Source of the DNA: Allobosea sp. OK403
GTDB taxonomy: Bacteria; Pseudomonadota; Alphaproteobacteria; Rhizobiales; Beijerinckiaceae
Assembly (NCBI RefSeq): GCF_900113835.1
Contig: NZ_FOQV01000013.1
Span: 62,001 to 126,000, forward strand
Direction of reading: 5' to 3'
Length of the DNA: 64,000 nt
The notes beneath the pieces are model-generated. The model did no database searches and had not been told where the DNA came from. It saw only the letters and a list, made by a program, of their open reading frames with translations. Both the position numbers and the translations under genes were made by a program. Below are positions 8,551 through 17,087 of the stretch, piece by piece. The stretch's first letter is position 1; each line of letters begins with the position of its first letter.

Positions 8551-9728
8551 GGTTCGTTGTCCTTGTGGACGATGCTGGTGAAATCGAAGACCTGGACGCT
8601 CTCGGCGCCGGTCGGCAGAGCGGTAACCTCCGGATGGTCGAGCGAGAGGCAGGCGTCGCGATAGCCGGCGCGCCAATGGTCTTCCATGGTCCCGCGCGAA
8701 AACTCGTAGTCCTTCGACTGGCCTTCATAGGCCGGCGGCGCATAGACGAGTTGGACGATGTTGTAGAGCGCCGGGTCGGAGTGCTCGGCCAGGAGCCTGG
8801 CCTGCGGCGTTGCCTTCAGATCGTCGGGCAACAAGGCATGCAGTTCGCTGAAGGCTGCGCGCAGCTTCTGGATCTCGCGGAATTCGTTCGTGGCCGCGCG
8901 CGTCCGACTTGAGAACTGCACATCCTTCATCCGGATCGCGACCTCGTTGAGGTCGCGCGGCAACTGGCCGCGCGCGCTCCAGAGGTCGATCTGCAGCACC
9001 AGCGTGTCGAGTTGCGATTGTGCCGACAGCACCCATTCCAGCGGCGTATTCGAAACCAGGCCACCATCCCAATAATGTTCGCCATCGATCTCGACGGCTG
9101 GAAAGCCCGGCGGCAGCGCGCCGCTGGCCATGATGTGCTCGGCTCGAATGATGTCGTCGGCATTGTCGAAATAGGCAAAATTGCCGCTGCGGACATTCAC
9201 CGCGCCGACGCTGAAGCGCATCTCGCGCGCCTTGATCCTATCGAAATCGACCAGTGTCTCCAGCGTCTGCTTGAGCGCGGCGGTCTCGTACCAGCTCGTC
9301 GCGGCCGCGCTCCCTGCCGGGGCCAGATAAGGCGGAGGTATCTGCGGCGTGAAGAATCCCGGCACGCCGCGCGCAATGATGCTTGCGGCTGCGATCTGGT
9401 TGATCATCCCGCGGTGCATGTCGCCCGGCCAGAACCGCGCCAGGCCTTCGCTCCATCCGCGGTCGTCGCTGACAAGTTCCCAGAAGGCGCGCAGCTTACC
9501 GACCCGATCGGCCGGTGCATTGCCAGCGATGATAGCGGCATTGATGGCGCCAATCGAGATGCCCGAGACCCAGGTCGGTTCGATGCCGCGTTCGGCCAAG
9601 GCCTCGTAGACGCCGGCCTGATAGGCGCCCAGCGCGCCGCCGCCCTGCAGCACCAAAGCAATGCTGGCGAAGGCCGTGGCGCAGGAACGGTGCGCTTCGC
9701 GCGAGGCGCGGCCCTTGCGGCTACTCAC
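8547..9728 (-). CDS. Patatin-like phospholipase family protein
   Basis: 393-residue serine hydrolase with the patatin oxyanion motif LQGGGALGAYQAG, the nucleophile elbow GISIG and the catalytic aspartate in DGGLVSNTP. A C-terminal extension of about 120 residues rich in charged and aromatic residues (KDYEFSRGTM, HWRAGYRDA) is typical of the proteins encoded beside 3-hydroxybutyrate dehydrogenase and implicated in lipid or PHB turnover. The start is GTG at 9726-9728, overlapping the upstream gene end by eight bases; an internal start closer to the ALVLQGGG motif is possible. It is the middle gene of a three-gene minus-strand operon. Confidence 0.88.
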   Translation of the reverse strand: MSSRKGRASREAHRSCATAFASIALVLQGGGALGAYQAGVYEALAERGIEPTWVSGISIGAINAAIIAGNAPADRVGKLRAFWELVSDDRGWSEGLARFWPGDMHRGMINQIAAASIIARGVPGFFTPQIPPPYLAPAGSAAATSWYETAALKQTLETLVDFDRIKAREMRFSVGAVNVRSGNFAYFDNADDIIRAEHIMASGALPPGFPAVEIDGEHYWDGGLVSNTPLEWVLSAQSQLDTLVLQIDLWSARGQLPRDLNEVAIRMKDVQFSSRTRAATNEFREIQKLRAAFSELHALLPDDLKATPQARLLAEHSDPALYNIVQLVYAPPAYEGQSKDYEFSRGTMEDHWRAGYRDACLSLDHPEVTALPTGAESVQVFDFTSIVHKDNEP

Positions 9729-10287
9729 GTTCCGGCACCGGTACGTTGAAGCCGTTCAGGGTCGTCGAGACCAGCGCATAAAGGCCCACGAGATAGATCA
9801 GCTCGTTGGTACCCTTCTGCCCGAAGGTCGCGATGGAGAGACGATAGAGCGGCTCCGGCAGGACGCCGCCGCGCACGAGCGCGTAGGAGACGTCGAACGC
9901 CACGCTTTCATCGGGGGCGAGATCGGCGGGCTTCAGGTCGGCGACCAGCGTCGCCAACCGCTCCAGCTTCATGCCCTCGCGCTCGGCCACCGCTATATGG
10001 GCATAGAGCTCGTAGGCAGCATCGAACCGCGCGCCCACCACCAAAATCGCGATCTGGCGGACATTGTCGGGAAGGGTGGCATTGGCGGTCATCGCCAGCG
10101 TCAAGCCCCAGATCGCCTTGCCGATGCCGGGCTCATGGAGCCAGGGATTCCACGGACCCATCAGCGCGCCATTCTCTGCCTCAACCTTGAAAGCATTGAA
10201 GTTCGAGGCAATGCCCTTTCGCATGTCCTCATAGAGCGGCTTCTGCTCTAGCGTAAGGTCGGCGGGATCGATCAGGGGAAGGCGCAT
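9721..10287 (-). CDS. Carboxymuconolactone decarboxylase family protein
   Basis: 188-residue all-helical protein of the CMD/AhpD superfamily. The core AAYELYAHIAVAEREGM matches the CMD helix pair, but there is no CxxC redox pair, so it should not be a peroxiredoxin-reducing AhpD. The N-terminus PLIDPADLTLEQKPLYEDM is typical of this clade. First gene of the operon with patatin and bdhA, preceded by about 190 bases of non-coding DNA that presumably holds the promoter. Substrate and reaction are unknown. Confidence 0.8.
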   Translation of the reverse strand: MRLPLIDPADLTLEQKPLYEDMRKGIASNFNAFKVEAENGALMGPWNPWLHEPGIGKAIWGLTLAMTANATLPDNVRQIAILVVGARFDAAYELYAHIAVAEREGMKLERLATLVADLKPADLAPDESVAFDVSYALVRGGVLPEPLYRLSIATFGQKGTNELIYLVGLYALVSTTLNGFNVPVPERE

Positions 10288-10479
10288 CTGTAACCTCGTT
10301 CTCTGTTGCGCTGCAGCATAGCGCGCCGCGGCGCGTAAGGCGACGTTGTCAACGTTTCGTCGGGATGCAGACGTTGCAGGAGGCGAGCGTCGTCATGAGA
10401 ATCACGGAGTTCCAGCTGCGTCCAAAATTCTTGAACATCGCCTGCGGCTGCTATGCGAACATCTGTCGTATATGAGAGA

Positions 10480-11547
10480 TCAATCTGCCAGGTCGTGCTC
10501 GATCGCCTGACCCAACGCCGCTTTCACCTCAGGGGCGACTTCGGTACCGAGCAGTTCGATCGATCGCTGCATGGCCTGGGTTTCCAGCATGGCCGAGCTC
10601 ATCTGGAAGGTGATGCGGGAGAGCCCTCCCAAAGCCTCGTTTGCAGCGAGGATTTTGTCCCTGACCGTCTCCGGCGAGCCAATCAGGAAGGCGCCTCCAG
10701 GCCCGCACATCGCATCGAACTGGGCCCGCGTCGCTCGCGACCAGCCACGCTCGCGCCCGATCTCGGTGAACATATGGGCCCAACCGGGGAAGAAGGCATT
10801 CCTCGCGGCAAGATCCGTATCGCCGACGAAACCCATCGCATGGACACCGACCTTGAGTGCCTCCGGCGCATAGCCTGCCCGTCGACCCTCTTCGCGGTAG
10901 AGATCCACCAAGGGGCGGAACCGATCGAAGCTTCCTCCGATGATCGCCACCATGAGCGGCAGGCCGAGCTTGCCGGCGCGCGCGAAGGATTGCGGCGTTC
11001 CGCCGACGCCGAGCCAGATTGGAATCTTCTCCTGATGCGGTCTTGGAAACACGCCTTGGCCGCTCAGCGGATGACGGAACCGCCCCCTCCAAGTCACTTC
11101 GACATCGTCGCGGAGCTTCAACAGCAGATCGAGCTTCTCGGCAAAGAGCGCGTCATAATCCTGCATTGCGAAGCCGAACAGCGGGTAAGCTTCACCGAAG
11201 GAGCCGCGGCCGACGACGATCTCGGCGCGCCCGGCGGAAATCAGGTCGATGGTCGCGAAGTCCTGGAAGACGCGGACCGGATCGGCCGCGCTCAGCACCG
11301 TCACGGCGCTGGTAAGGCGAATCCGCTTGGTGAGAGCCGCAGCCGCAGCCAGGATGACCGCAGGTGCGGAGTCGAGGAATTCGCTGCGGTGGTGTTCGCC
11401 GATGCCGAACACGTCTAACCCGACGCGGTCGGCGGTTTCGACCTCGGCCAGCAATGCCTTCATCCGTTCCGTGGCCGAGACGGTTCGACCCGTATCGGGA
11501 TCTGGAATCGTCGCTGCAAAGCTATCTATACCGATTTCGATCGTCAT
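10480..11547 (-). CDS. LLM-class flavin-dependent oxidoreductase (luciferase-like)
   Basis: 355-residue TIM-barrel monooxygenase of the luciferase-like family, using reduced FMN or F420-type flavin. Visible landmarks are GLDVFGIGEHHRSEFLDSAP near residue 40, TSAVTVLSAADPVRVFQDFATIDL and the cofactor region IVVGRGSFGEAYPLFG. The ATG at 11547 is chosen because it begins right before the first beta strand (IEIGIDSF). It is alone on the minus strand, next to a DoxX gene and an azoreductase, in a redox-themed neighbourhood. Substrate unknown. Confidence 0.87.
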   Translation of the reverse strand: MTIEIGIDSFAATIPDPDTGRTVSATERMKALLAEVETADRVGLDVFGIGEHHRSEFLDSAPAVILAAAAALTKRIRLTSAVTVLSAADPVRVFQDFATIDLISAGRAEIVVGRGSFGEAYPLFGFAMQDYDALFAEKLDLLLKLRDDVEVTWRGRFRHPLSGQGVFPRPHQEKIPIWLGVGGTPQSFARAGKLGLPLMVAIIGGSFDRFRPLVDLYREEGRRAGYAPEALKVGVHAMGFVGDTDLAARNAFFPGWAHMFTEIGRERGWSRATRAQFDAMCGPGGAFLIGSPETVRDKILAANEALGGLSRITFQMSSAMLETQAMQRSIELLGTEVAPEVKAALGQAIEHDLAD

Positions 11548-11640
11548 TACGCTGCCACTACTCTGCAGGATCCAAAGGAATCGGCCGGCCCCGATCGGGC
11601 TGGAACAGCCCAACCGTAGGCCAGCGTTTTGGCCATTCGC

Positions 11641-12036
11641 TCAGGCCGCGACGAAACGACGCCCGTCGAGGCTGAGCGGACCGGCGCCGAAAGCCGCAAT
11701 CTGAAGAAGACCGCCAGTAATGGCGAGGTTCTTCAGGAACTGGATCATCTGCATCTGGTCGGCGAGGTTATTGTGGAACAGCAGCGCCGTGGCGACCGTG
11801 AAGGCAACCAAACCTAGGCTCACGATCCGCGTGCGATATCCGATGGCCAGGAGAATGCCGCCGCCCAACTCGACGGCGATGGCGATCACCAGGGCAAGCA
11901 GAGGAGAAGGCAGGCCGAGCGAGGCGATGTAGCCTTGCGTCGCTGCGGGAGCGGCCATCTTGCCCACGCCGCTCAGGATGAACAGGATTGCCATAAGAAG
12001 GCGGCCAAGGACTGCGGCTAACGCGTATTGGTTCAT
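11641..12036 (-). CDS. DoxX family membrane protein
   Basis: 131-residue integral membrane protein with about four hydrophobic segments (LAAVLGRLLMAILFILSG; LLALVIAIAVELGGGILLAIG; IVSLGLVAFTVATALLF; NLAITGGLLQIAAFG). The RLLMAILFILSGVGKMAAP and EQ/NLADQMQMIQFLKNLA segments are typical of DoxX/YphA proteins. It is 40 bases downstream of the azoreductase stop on the same strand, so likely co-transcribed with it; DoxX proteins are often encoded with redox-stress enzymes. The ATG at 12036 is preceded by GAAAATCCCG only, a weak ribosome site. Confidence 0.85.
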   Translation of the reverse strand: MNQYALAAVLGRLLMAILFILSGVGKMAAPAATQGYIASLGLPSPLLALVIAIAVELGGGILLAIGYRTRIVSLGLVAFTVATALLFHNNLADQMQMIQFLKNLAITGGLLQIAAFGAGPLSLDGRRFVAA

Positions 12037-12076
12037 CGGGATTTTCGCTTCACGAAAGGAAGGGGCCAGGAGAAGC

Positions 12077-12688
12077 TCAGGCGGCGATCTTGTCGATATC
12101 CGCCTTCGCACCAGCGATGGCAGCGGCCTTGGCTTCCTCGCCCAGGGCAAGGCCTTCCGCGCGAATGACCGTGACGTCGGTCAGGCCGATAAAGCCGAGG
12201 ACGGCGCTCAGGTAGGTTTCCTGATAATCGAGGCCGGCCGCCGGGCTGTCACCCGTGTAGACGCCGCCTCGAGCCGATGCCACGAAGACCTTTTTGCCGG
12301 TCACCAGTCCTTCAGGACCATTGGCGCCGTACTGGAAGGTGCGGCCAGCAACGCAGACACGGTCAATCCAACCCTTCAATTGAGTCGGGATCGCGAAATT
12401 GTACATCGGCGCGCCGATGACGATGATATCGGCGGCGAAGAGATCATCGATATAGGCGCCGCCGGTGGCCAGGTCCTGGCCGAGCGAAGCATTGCCGACT
12501 TCGCCACCTTGAAAAACGGCCATATGGGCGTCCGAAAGATGCATCGCCGCATCGACCACCAGATCGCGCCGGATGACACGCGCGCCGGGATACAGCGCCT
12601 GCTGCTTGGCAACGATGTCGGCCGTAAGCGTGCGACTCACCGAATAGCCGCCAAGAATGCTGGAATCGATATGCAGGATGGTCGTCAC
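12077..12688 (-). CDS. azoR: FMN-dependent NADH-azoreductase
   Basis: 203-residue flavodoxin-fold enzyme that reduces azo dyes and quinones with NAD(P)H and FMN. TTILHIDSSILGGYSVSR is the phosphate-binding start of the fold, and APMYNFAIPTQLKGWIDRV is the AzoR signature; VASARGGVY is the second flavin loop. The GTG at 12688 places the first beta strand at residue 2 and has GAGGATCAG upstream; an ATG at 12763 would add an improbable 25-residue leader. A diverged copy of its first codons and promoter lies at 14887-15067. Confidence 0.9.
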   Translation of the reverse strand: MTTILHIDSSILGGYSVSRTLTADIVAKQQALYPGARVIRRDLVVDAAMHLSDAHMAVFQGGEVGNASLGQDLATGGAYIDDLFAADIIVIGAPMYNFAIPTQLKGWIDRVCVAGRTFQYGANGPEGLVTGKKVFVASARGGVYTGDSPAAGLDYQETYLSAVLGFIGLTDVTVIRAEGLALGEEAKAAAIAGAKADIDKIAA

Positions 12689-13475
12689 GGGCTGATCCTC
12701 CGGCCGCCCGATCACGGGGGCTTTAACGATGCTGGAAAAGAAATTCTTGATCACGCTGAACATGCATCGATAAATGCCATTCGCGCGCATCCTGGGAAAG
12801 CCGGTATATTGCGATACTATCCATCGGCAAATCCGATGCATGGATCACAACCAAACGAAGGCACCCTTGCGGCGGCTCATTCGAACTGCTCCAGCGCACT
12901 TGCCACGAAAGCTGCATCGGCTGGTTGCTGAGCACCCTCTGCGGCCAAGTCGGGTTCGCGATCGCTGCACGCCTTCATCCAGGGAGGCCTGGACGCTGAG
13001 CAGCAGCGGCCAGGCCTATTCCCGTCTTGCCTGATCTGACGGCGTGACGTTGATGCGTTGACTGAGTGCGTCCACTCAATGCGTTAAAGACATGCCTATG
13101 ACGTCGACTTCGGCTGCGGTGTCGAGGCAGGCCGCCGGCGATTGCACGAATCGATAAATCAGCCCGCCAGCAGCTCCATCGGCCAGCGCGGATCGCACCG
13201 AACGCCGCGGGAAAACGGGCGCTCCACTACGGCAGGACATGCAGTATCGTGCCGACGGTCGCCACTCTCTCGAATGCGATTATCTGCCTGTTCGCCTTCG
13301 AACTTAGCCACAACCGATTTGCCGGCAACGGGAGACAGGCCGAGCACATCGGCACAAAATCGGGCAAGGCGGATGTGGCCCTGAGAAAATTCGCACATAT
13401 CAGCCTAGCCGACGGAGCTATGCGATATTTCAATGACTTGGGCCGCGGCCGCCTGCCAGCACTGCGTAATGGAGG
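12689..13475. other. Non-coding region with azoR promoter dyad and a TetR-like palindrome
   Basis: About 790 bases without a convincing gene. The azoR upstream region holds the dyad GTAT-ATTGCG-ATAC at 12804-12817, shared with 15035-15048. At 13063-13078 there is TGAGTG-CGTC-CACTCA, a shape common for TetR-type operators, but no adjacent regulator gene is visible. Short open frames on both strands at 13142-13433 have no recognisable protein features. Confidence 0.5.
12804..12817. promoter_or_regulatory. Putative redox-regulator operator upstream of azoR
   Basis: Dyad GTATATTGCGATAC (GTAT-N6-ATAC), 116 bases upstream of the azoR GTG. The same dyad with one base change occurs at 15035-15048 in the duplicated promoter copy. 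GTAT/ATAC and related TACT/AGTA dyads are bound by HxlR-type quinone sensors that control azoreductases in other bacteria; the regulator here is not identified. Confidence 0.4.
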
Positions 13476-13934
13476 TTAGAACATGCCGTTTGGATTAGCG
13501 CGCGGGATATTGGGAGCAAGCCATGGGGCCGAATTCTTCGGGTCACCAACCGGCTGCAGCGTATCCCAATGCTCGATGGCCCGTCCTTCGGAATCCATCT
13601 TGTAGATATCGACACCAGCGATCCCTGCATCTTCCGGATCGTCGTTGAACAGGTTCAAGAAATTCACGTGAGCAAACACATAGTCGCCGACCGCGATGAT
13701 CTTGTAGACGACGGCGCGGGCCATGGCCCGCTCCTTGTTGACCTGGCCGAAGAACTTTCCCAACGCTTCAGCGCCATCAGCAACCAACGGATTGTGTTGG
13801 ATATAGCCAGGAGTCATAAATGAGGCAATGGATTCTTCCGACTTCTTCTGGTTAATCACCAGATCATAAAATCGAAGGATGTTGTTCTTGTTGCGGACAG
13901 CACGGCTGTCATTGGGGTCGACAAGCTCGATCAT
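13476..13934 (-). CDS. SnoaL-like / NTF2-fold protein
   Basis: 152-residue small alpha+beta barrel protein. NNILRFYDLVINQKK, FMTPGYIQHNPLVADG and VFAHVNFLNLF followed by AIEHWDTLQPV match the nuclear-transport-factor-2/SnoaL-like family found beside redox genes. The family includes polyketide cyclases, but most members have no known reaction. It sits 40 bases downstream of the SDR on the same strand and is probably co-transcribed with it. Confidence 0.82.
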   Translation of the reverse strand: MIELVDPNDSRAVRNKNNILRFYDLVINQKKSEESIASFMTPGYIQHNPLVADGAEALGKFFGQVNKERAMARAVVYKIIAVGDYVFAHVNFLNLFNDDPEDAGIAGVDIYKMDSEGRAIEHWDTLQPVGDPKNSAPWLAPNIPRANPNGMF

Positions 13935-13974
13935 GGATCACTCCTGCTGGTTGAATGTGATTTTTGGTCTTCAA

Positions 13975-14811
13975 TTAGCTCAGCCCGACAAGTTTGAGGC
14001 GGAGCGCATCCTGTTCGGCGTCGGATTTTTCACGAACGAACCGGAGTATCTCTTCCGCGTCTTCGCCGACAGGAGCGCGGCTTGGCGCAGGCACCTGTTC
14101 AGCTATTTCAATGACCCGTCTCGCGGCAGAGGCAGAATCAAGTCCACCTTTCTGCATGGCGTTGAGACCCTTCGCGAAGATTGCGAATGTTCGCCCGTAC
14201 AATTCACGTTGTTCCGGCGTCATGCCGTCTGCAATTCGCTCAACAGCTGCATCAGTTTTCGCCGGTCCGCCAGTCCTCATGATGCCTGCCGGAACGACCA
14301 CGACATCGACGCCGAGATGTTTCAACTCGGCCCGGTAAACAGCTGCAAACACCTCGGTGGCTGCTTTCGATGCGCCCGAAGCTCCATTAAAAGGAAGCGG
14401 CAAGCTGGCGGTAAAGGAACTGATCTGGACGATGCGTCCGCGCGCCCTCCGGAGTGCTGGAAGAAACGCGTTCATAACGGACAAGGCACCGAACACATTA
14501 ACCTCGAACTCGCGCCGGACAGCATCAAGCGGCAGGATTTCAAGAGGGCCAGGGGTCAGGATTCCGGCATTGTTGATAAGAAGATTGAGACTGCCTTGGG
14601 TGTGGGTCGCAACCTCACGGGCCCAATTCTTGACCCCGATCGCGTCCGTAATGTCACAGATGGTCAGCGTTACCGCCCCACTAGACGCTCGCTTGAGGTC
14701 TTCGATCTCATCTGGAGTGAGCGCCGTTCCAAAAACGCGATAGTTTCTGGCCGCAAGACCTAGCGCAATATCTCGCCCGAGTCCGCTGCCAGCTCCCGTC
14801 ACCGCCGCCAT
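13975..14811 (-). CDS. SDR-family protein with a substituted catalytic tyrosine
   Basis: 278-residue SDR with the cofactor motif TGAGSGLGRD, NNAG and the Ser of QISSFTASLP. The position of the catalytic Tyr in the Y-x3-K pair is Ser (GASGASKAAT), so the lysine is kept but the tyrosine is missing; either the enzyme is inactive or non-canonical, or it acts as a binding protein. ATG 14811 is preferred; a GTG at 14850 adds 13 charged residues. It lies directly downstream of the duplicated azoR promoter and first in an apparent pair with the SnoaL-like gene. Confidence 0.82.
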   Translation of the reverse strand: MAAVTGAGSGLGRDIALGLAARNYRVFGTALTPDEIEDLKRASSGAVTLTICDITDAIGVKNWAREVATHTQGSLNLLINNAGILTPGPLEILPLDAVRREFEVNVFGALSVMNAFLPALRRARGRIVQISSFTASLPLPFNGASGASKAATEVFAAVYRAELKHLGVDVVVVPAGIMRTGGPAKTDAAVERIADGMTPEQRELYGRTFAIFAKGLNAMQKGGLDSASAARRVIEIAEQVPAPSRAPVGEDAEEILRFVREKSDAEQDALRLKLVGLS

Positions 14812-14886
14812 ACGTTGCTTCTTATTATCCAAAATAATCTCCTGCTCCACTATTCAGCTCTACGAGTATCGGAGAATATACATTAC

Positions 14887-15067
14887 AATGCTGGAACGAT
14901 ATGCAGAATTGTCATCATGAGCTGTCCTCCGGCCGCCTGATCCCAGGGGCTTGAACGGTGCGGGAAAAGCGGTTCCTTGATCGCGCGGAACATGGGAAGC
15001 TAAGTGCCACGCGCACGCATTCTTGGGAAAGCCGGTATATTACGATACAAAGTATCGGATTGGTCGA
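14887..15067 (-). pseudogene. Decayed duplicate of the azoR start codon region and promoter
   Basis: About 180 bases align without large gaps to 12656-12840. Read on the minus strand it begins ATG ATG ACA ATT CTG CAT ATC, matching azoR codons for TILHI, but a one-base deletion then gives a stop within 12 codons. The promoter dyad is kept (15035-15048) and a further perfect repeat CGATAC-AAA-GTATCG lies at 15043-15057. The remnant no longer encodes an enzyme but sits upstream of the SDR gene and could serve as its promoter. Confidence 0.75.
15035..15048. promoter_or_regulatory. Second copy of the azoR-type operator dyad
   Basis: GTATATTACGATAC, identical to the azoR site at 12804-12817 except for one base in the spacer, and embedded in GGGAAAGCCGGTATATT, which is identical in both copies. 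It is followed by GTATCG, giving an overlapping second dyad. Confidence 0.4.
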
Positions 15068-15299
15068 TGGGTTAATTTCGCCGAAGTCGGGGCGGAAGCC
15101 GTCTGGCGGAAGCTCTTTTCAGGGGTATCAGAACGACTATATCGGATGGTCGCTCCGCACCTTTGCAACCAAGTCGCGTTTGCGTTCAACTGGCGTCGCG
15201 AAATCGAAATCGAAATCGCCGCGCCGCGTCGCGTCGCCGGAGCAAATTGCTCGGCTGACCAAAAAGAGCAGCGAGATTGACGGACATCGTTTTGCGCCA

Positions 15300-15450
15300 G
15301 GCTTCAAAATAGAGGTAATCGATCGTGTGGTCGGATAGAAGGCTGCATTGTTGACGACGATATCAACTTCACCGAACGATGCCTCGGCCGCACGCGCGCT
15401 CGCCGCCCATGCTTCGGGATCGGAAATGTCGGCTGCGACGCCATGGCACT
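15300..15450 (-). pseudogene. SDR gene fragment
   Basis: On the minus strand this encodes HGVAADISDPEAWAASARA followed by FGEVDIVVNNAAFYP, the middle of an SDR (the aspartate of the cofactor pocket and the NNA-type motif). There is no glycine-rich N-terminus and no YxxxK region, and the reading continues into unrelated residues. It is a relic between the azoR-promoter duplicate and the LysR gene, consistent with deletion in this spot. Confidence 0.6.
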
Positions 15451-15526
15451 CAGCACACTTGAATAAACAGGAAAGCCTGTATTTCTTGATCGGAACCATA
15501 GGCTCGCCCGATATGAGGATGAAGAC

Positions 15527-16465
15527 GTGCTAGACGGTGTATCTCTCGATCAATTGCGGACCTTTGTTGCCGCGGCTGACGAAGGCAGCTTCTCCGCCGC
15601 AGGCCGGTACCTGAAGCGGACGCAGTCCGCCGTCAGCGAAAGCATCGCCAATCTTGAGGCGCAGCTTGCGGTCATGTTGTTTGATCGCAGAGCTCGCTAT
15701 CCGCAGCTGACGACGGAGGGGCGCGTCCTTCTTGCCGACGCACGATCTGTCGTTGCAGGGGTCGACTGCATGAAGGCCCGCGCGAAGGGGATTTCAGGCG
15801 GGCTGGAGGCAGAACTTGCTGCGGTGATCGACGTCTTCGTCCCGATTACGGCGATAGCCGAGGCGGCTCACGCATTTCAGGGACAATTCCCTACTACGCC
15901 TCTACGCCTTTATGTCGAGGCTCTGGGTAGTACCGTGCAGCTCGTGATGGATGGCCGCGCAAGCTTCGGCCTCGTCGGCTCCTTGCCCACACTGCCTGCA
16001 GGGCTTCTGGCGGAGCGCGTAACCGGCGTTGGCTTTGTGATGGTTGCCGCTGCCACCCATCCGCTTGCGGGCCATAATGGCATCATTCCCCGTGAAGAGC
16101 TGGCGCGACACGTTCAACTGGTGCTGACGGATCGAACCGACCTTTCAGCGGGCCGGGATTTCGGCGTTATGTCGCCGCTGACTTGGCGATTGGCGGACCT
16201 TTTTGCAAAGCACGCCTTTCTGCTCAGCGGGCTGGGGTGGGGTGGCATGCCGCTCCACGCCGTCGCGAAGGACATGGCCGAGGGACGGCTCGTCGAACTT
16301 TCGATCCAGGATGTCCCACCGGGAGGACTTCAGCTTCCGATTTCAGCGGTCTACCGGATCGATGCGCCTCCTGGACCTGCCGGCCGTTGGATGATCGATC
16401 GGCTCAAGCAGTGCTCAAACGAGGTACGGGACAGATCGCCTGTTGACAGGGGGGCTAGTGTGTAA
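15527..16465 (+). CDS. LysR-family transcriptional regulator
   Basis: 312 residues with the N-terminal winged helix LDQLRTFVAAADEGSFSAAGRYLKRTQSAVSESIANLEAQL and a substrate-binding domain. The second half reads through LRLYVEALGSTVQLV and GFVMVAAATHPLAG, as in the family. It starts with GTG and is divergent from the SDR/SnoaL/azoR cluster, so it is a good candidate for their regulator, with the ligand probably an aromatic or quinone-like compound (inference). Confidence 0.9.
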   Translation: MLDGVSLDQLRTFVAAADEGSFSAAGRYLKRTQSAVSESIANLEAQLAVMLFDRRARYPQLTTEGRVLLADARSVVAGVDCMKARAKGISGGLEAELAAVIDVFVPITAIAEAAHAFQGQFPTTPLRLYVEALGSTVQLVMDGRASFGLVGSLPTLPAGLLAERVTGVGFVMVAAATHPLAGHNGIIPREELARHVQLVLTDRTDLSAGRDFGVMSPLTWRLADLFAKHAFLLSGLGWGGMPLHAVAKDMAEGRLVELSIQDVPPGGLQLPISAVYRIDAPPGPAGRWMIDRLKQCSNEVRDRSPVDRGASV

Positions 16466-16496
16466 TAGCGATGTCGACACATCAACGGATAATGCC

Positions 16497-16943
16497 ATGC
16501 CAACAAGCACTCGCTTTGCCGTTGCCGTCCATATCCTGACCGGTCTTGCCGTGAGCGACGGCAAGCCGTTGCGTTCTGAGGATCTGGCTTATTCTGCGAA
16601 TACCGGCGCGGTCGTTATCCGGGGACTCCTATCCCGTCTGAATAATGCTGGACTGACACATTCGCAGCTTGGAGCTGGAGGGGGGGCCTTGCTGGCAAAA
16701 CCGGCCGCGAAGATTCGGCTGCTCGATGTTTATCGAGCAGTTGAGGACACCGAGTTATTCTCGATGCACCGCACACCGCCCTGTGAGAATTGCGCAGTCG
16801 GCGGCAACATTCTTGAGGCGATCCAGCCCCCGTTGGCTAGGGCCCGCAAAGCCATGGAGAATGAACTCGCGAAGACCACCGTCGCGGACATGGCAGCGGA
16901 GGTGGCAAGGCTGGGGAAGTTTTCCATCCCACTCACCTGGTGA
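16497..16943 (+). CDS. Rrf2-family transcriptional regulator
   Basis: 148-residue winged-helix repressor. STRFAVAVHILTGLAVS, LAYSANTGAVVIRGLLSRLNNAGL and GGALLAKPAAKIRLLDVYRAVED follow the Rrf2 fold. A C-x2-C (PPCENCAVG) in the C-terminal third may sense redox state or bind a cluster; the usual three-cysteine FeS arrangement is not present. The ATG at 16497 fits the fold. It precedes a NAD(P)-binding reductase gene, the typical target of YwnA-like Rrf2 proteins. Confidence 0.88.
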   Translation: MPTSTRFAVAVHILTGLAVSDGKPLRSEDLAYSANTGAVVIRGLLSRLNNAGLTHSQLGAGGGALLAKPAAKIRLLDVYRAVEDTELFSMHRTPPCENCAVGGNILEAIQPPLARARKAMENELAKTTVADMAAEVARLGKFSIPLTW

Positions 16944-16974
16944 TTCATTTGCAAATAAATGTTGTTATAGCATT

Positions 16975-16990
16975 GACACATCGACGATTT
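16975..16990. promoter_or_regulatory. Possible Rrf2 operator upstream of the reductase gene
   Basis: GACACATCGACGATTT here resembles GACACATCAACGGAT at 16476-16490 in front of the Rrf2 gene (11 of the first 12 bases identical). A motif shared by the regulator and its neighbouring gene suggests autoregulation and co-regulation, but two short matches could be chance. Confidence 0.3.
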
Positions 16991-17087
16991 ATGTAGGTTT
17001 GCGCCACGATGACGCGAAATGCCGCTCGGTTCCGGGGATGCTGGCGGTTTCCACTTTCGAAGCCCCCGTACAAAACAGGAGTACAAC

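Noticed and set aside
13142..13433. Small frames on both strands
   Set aside because: No recognisable features and no ribosome site; left as non-coding.
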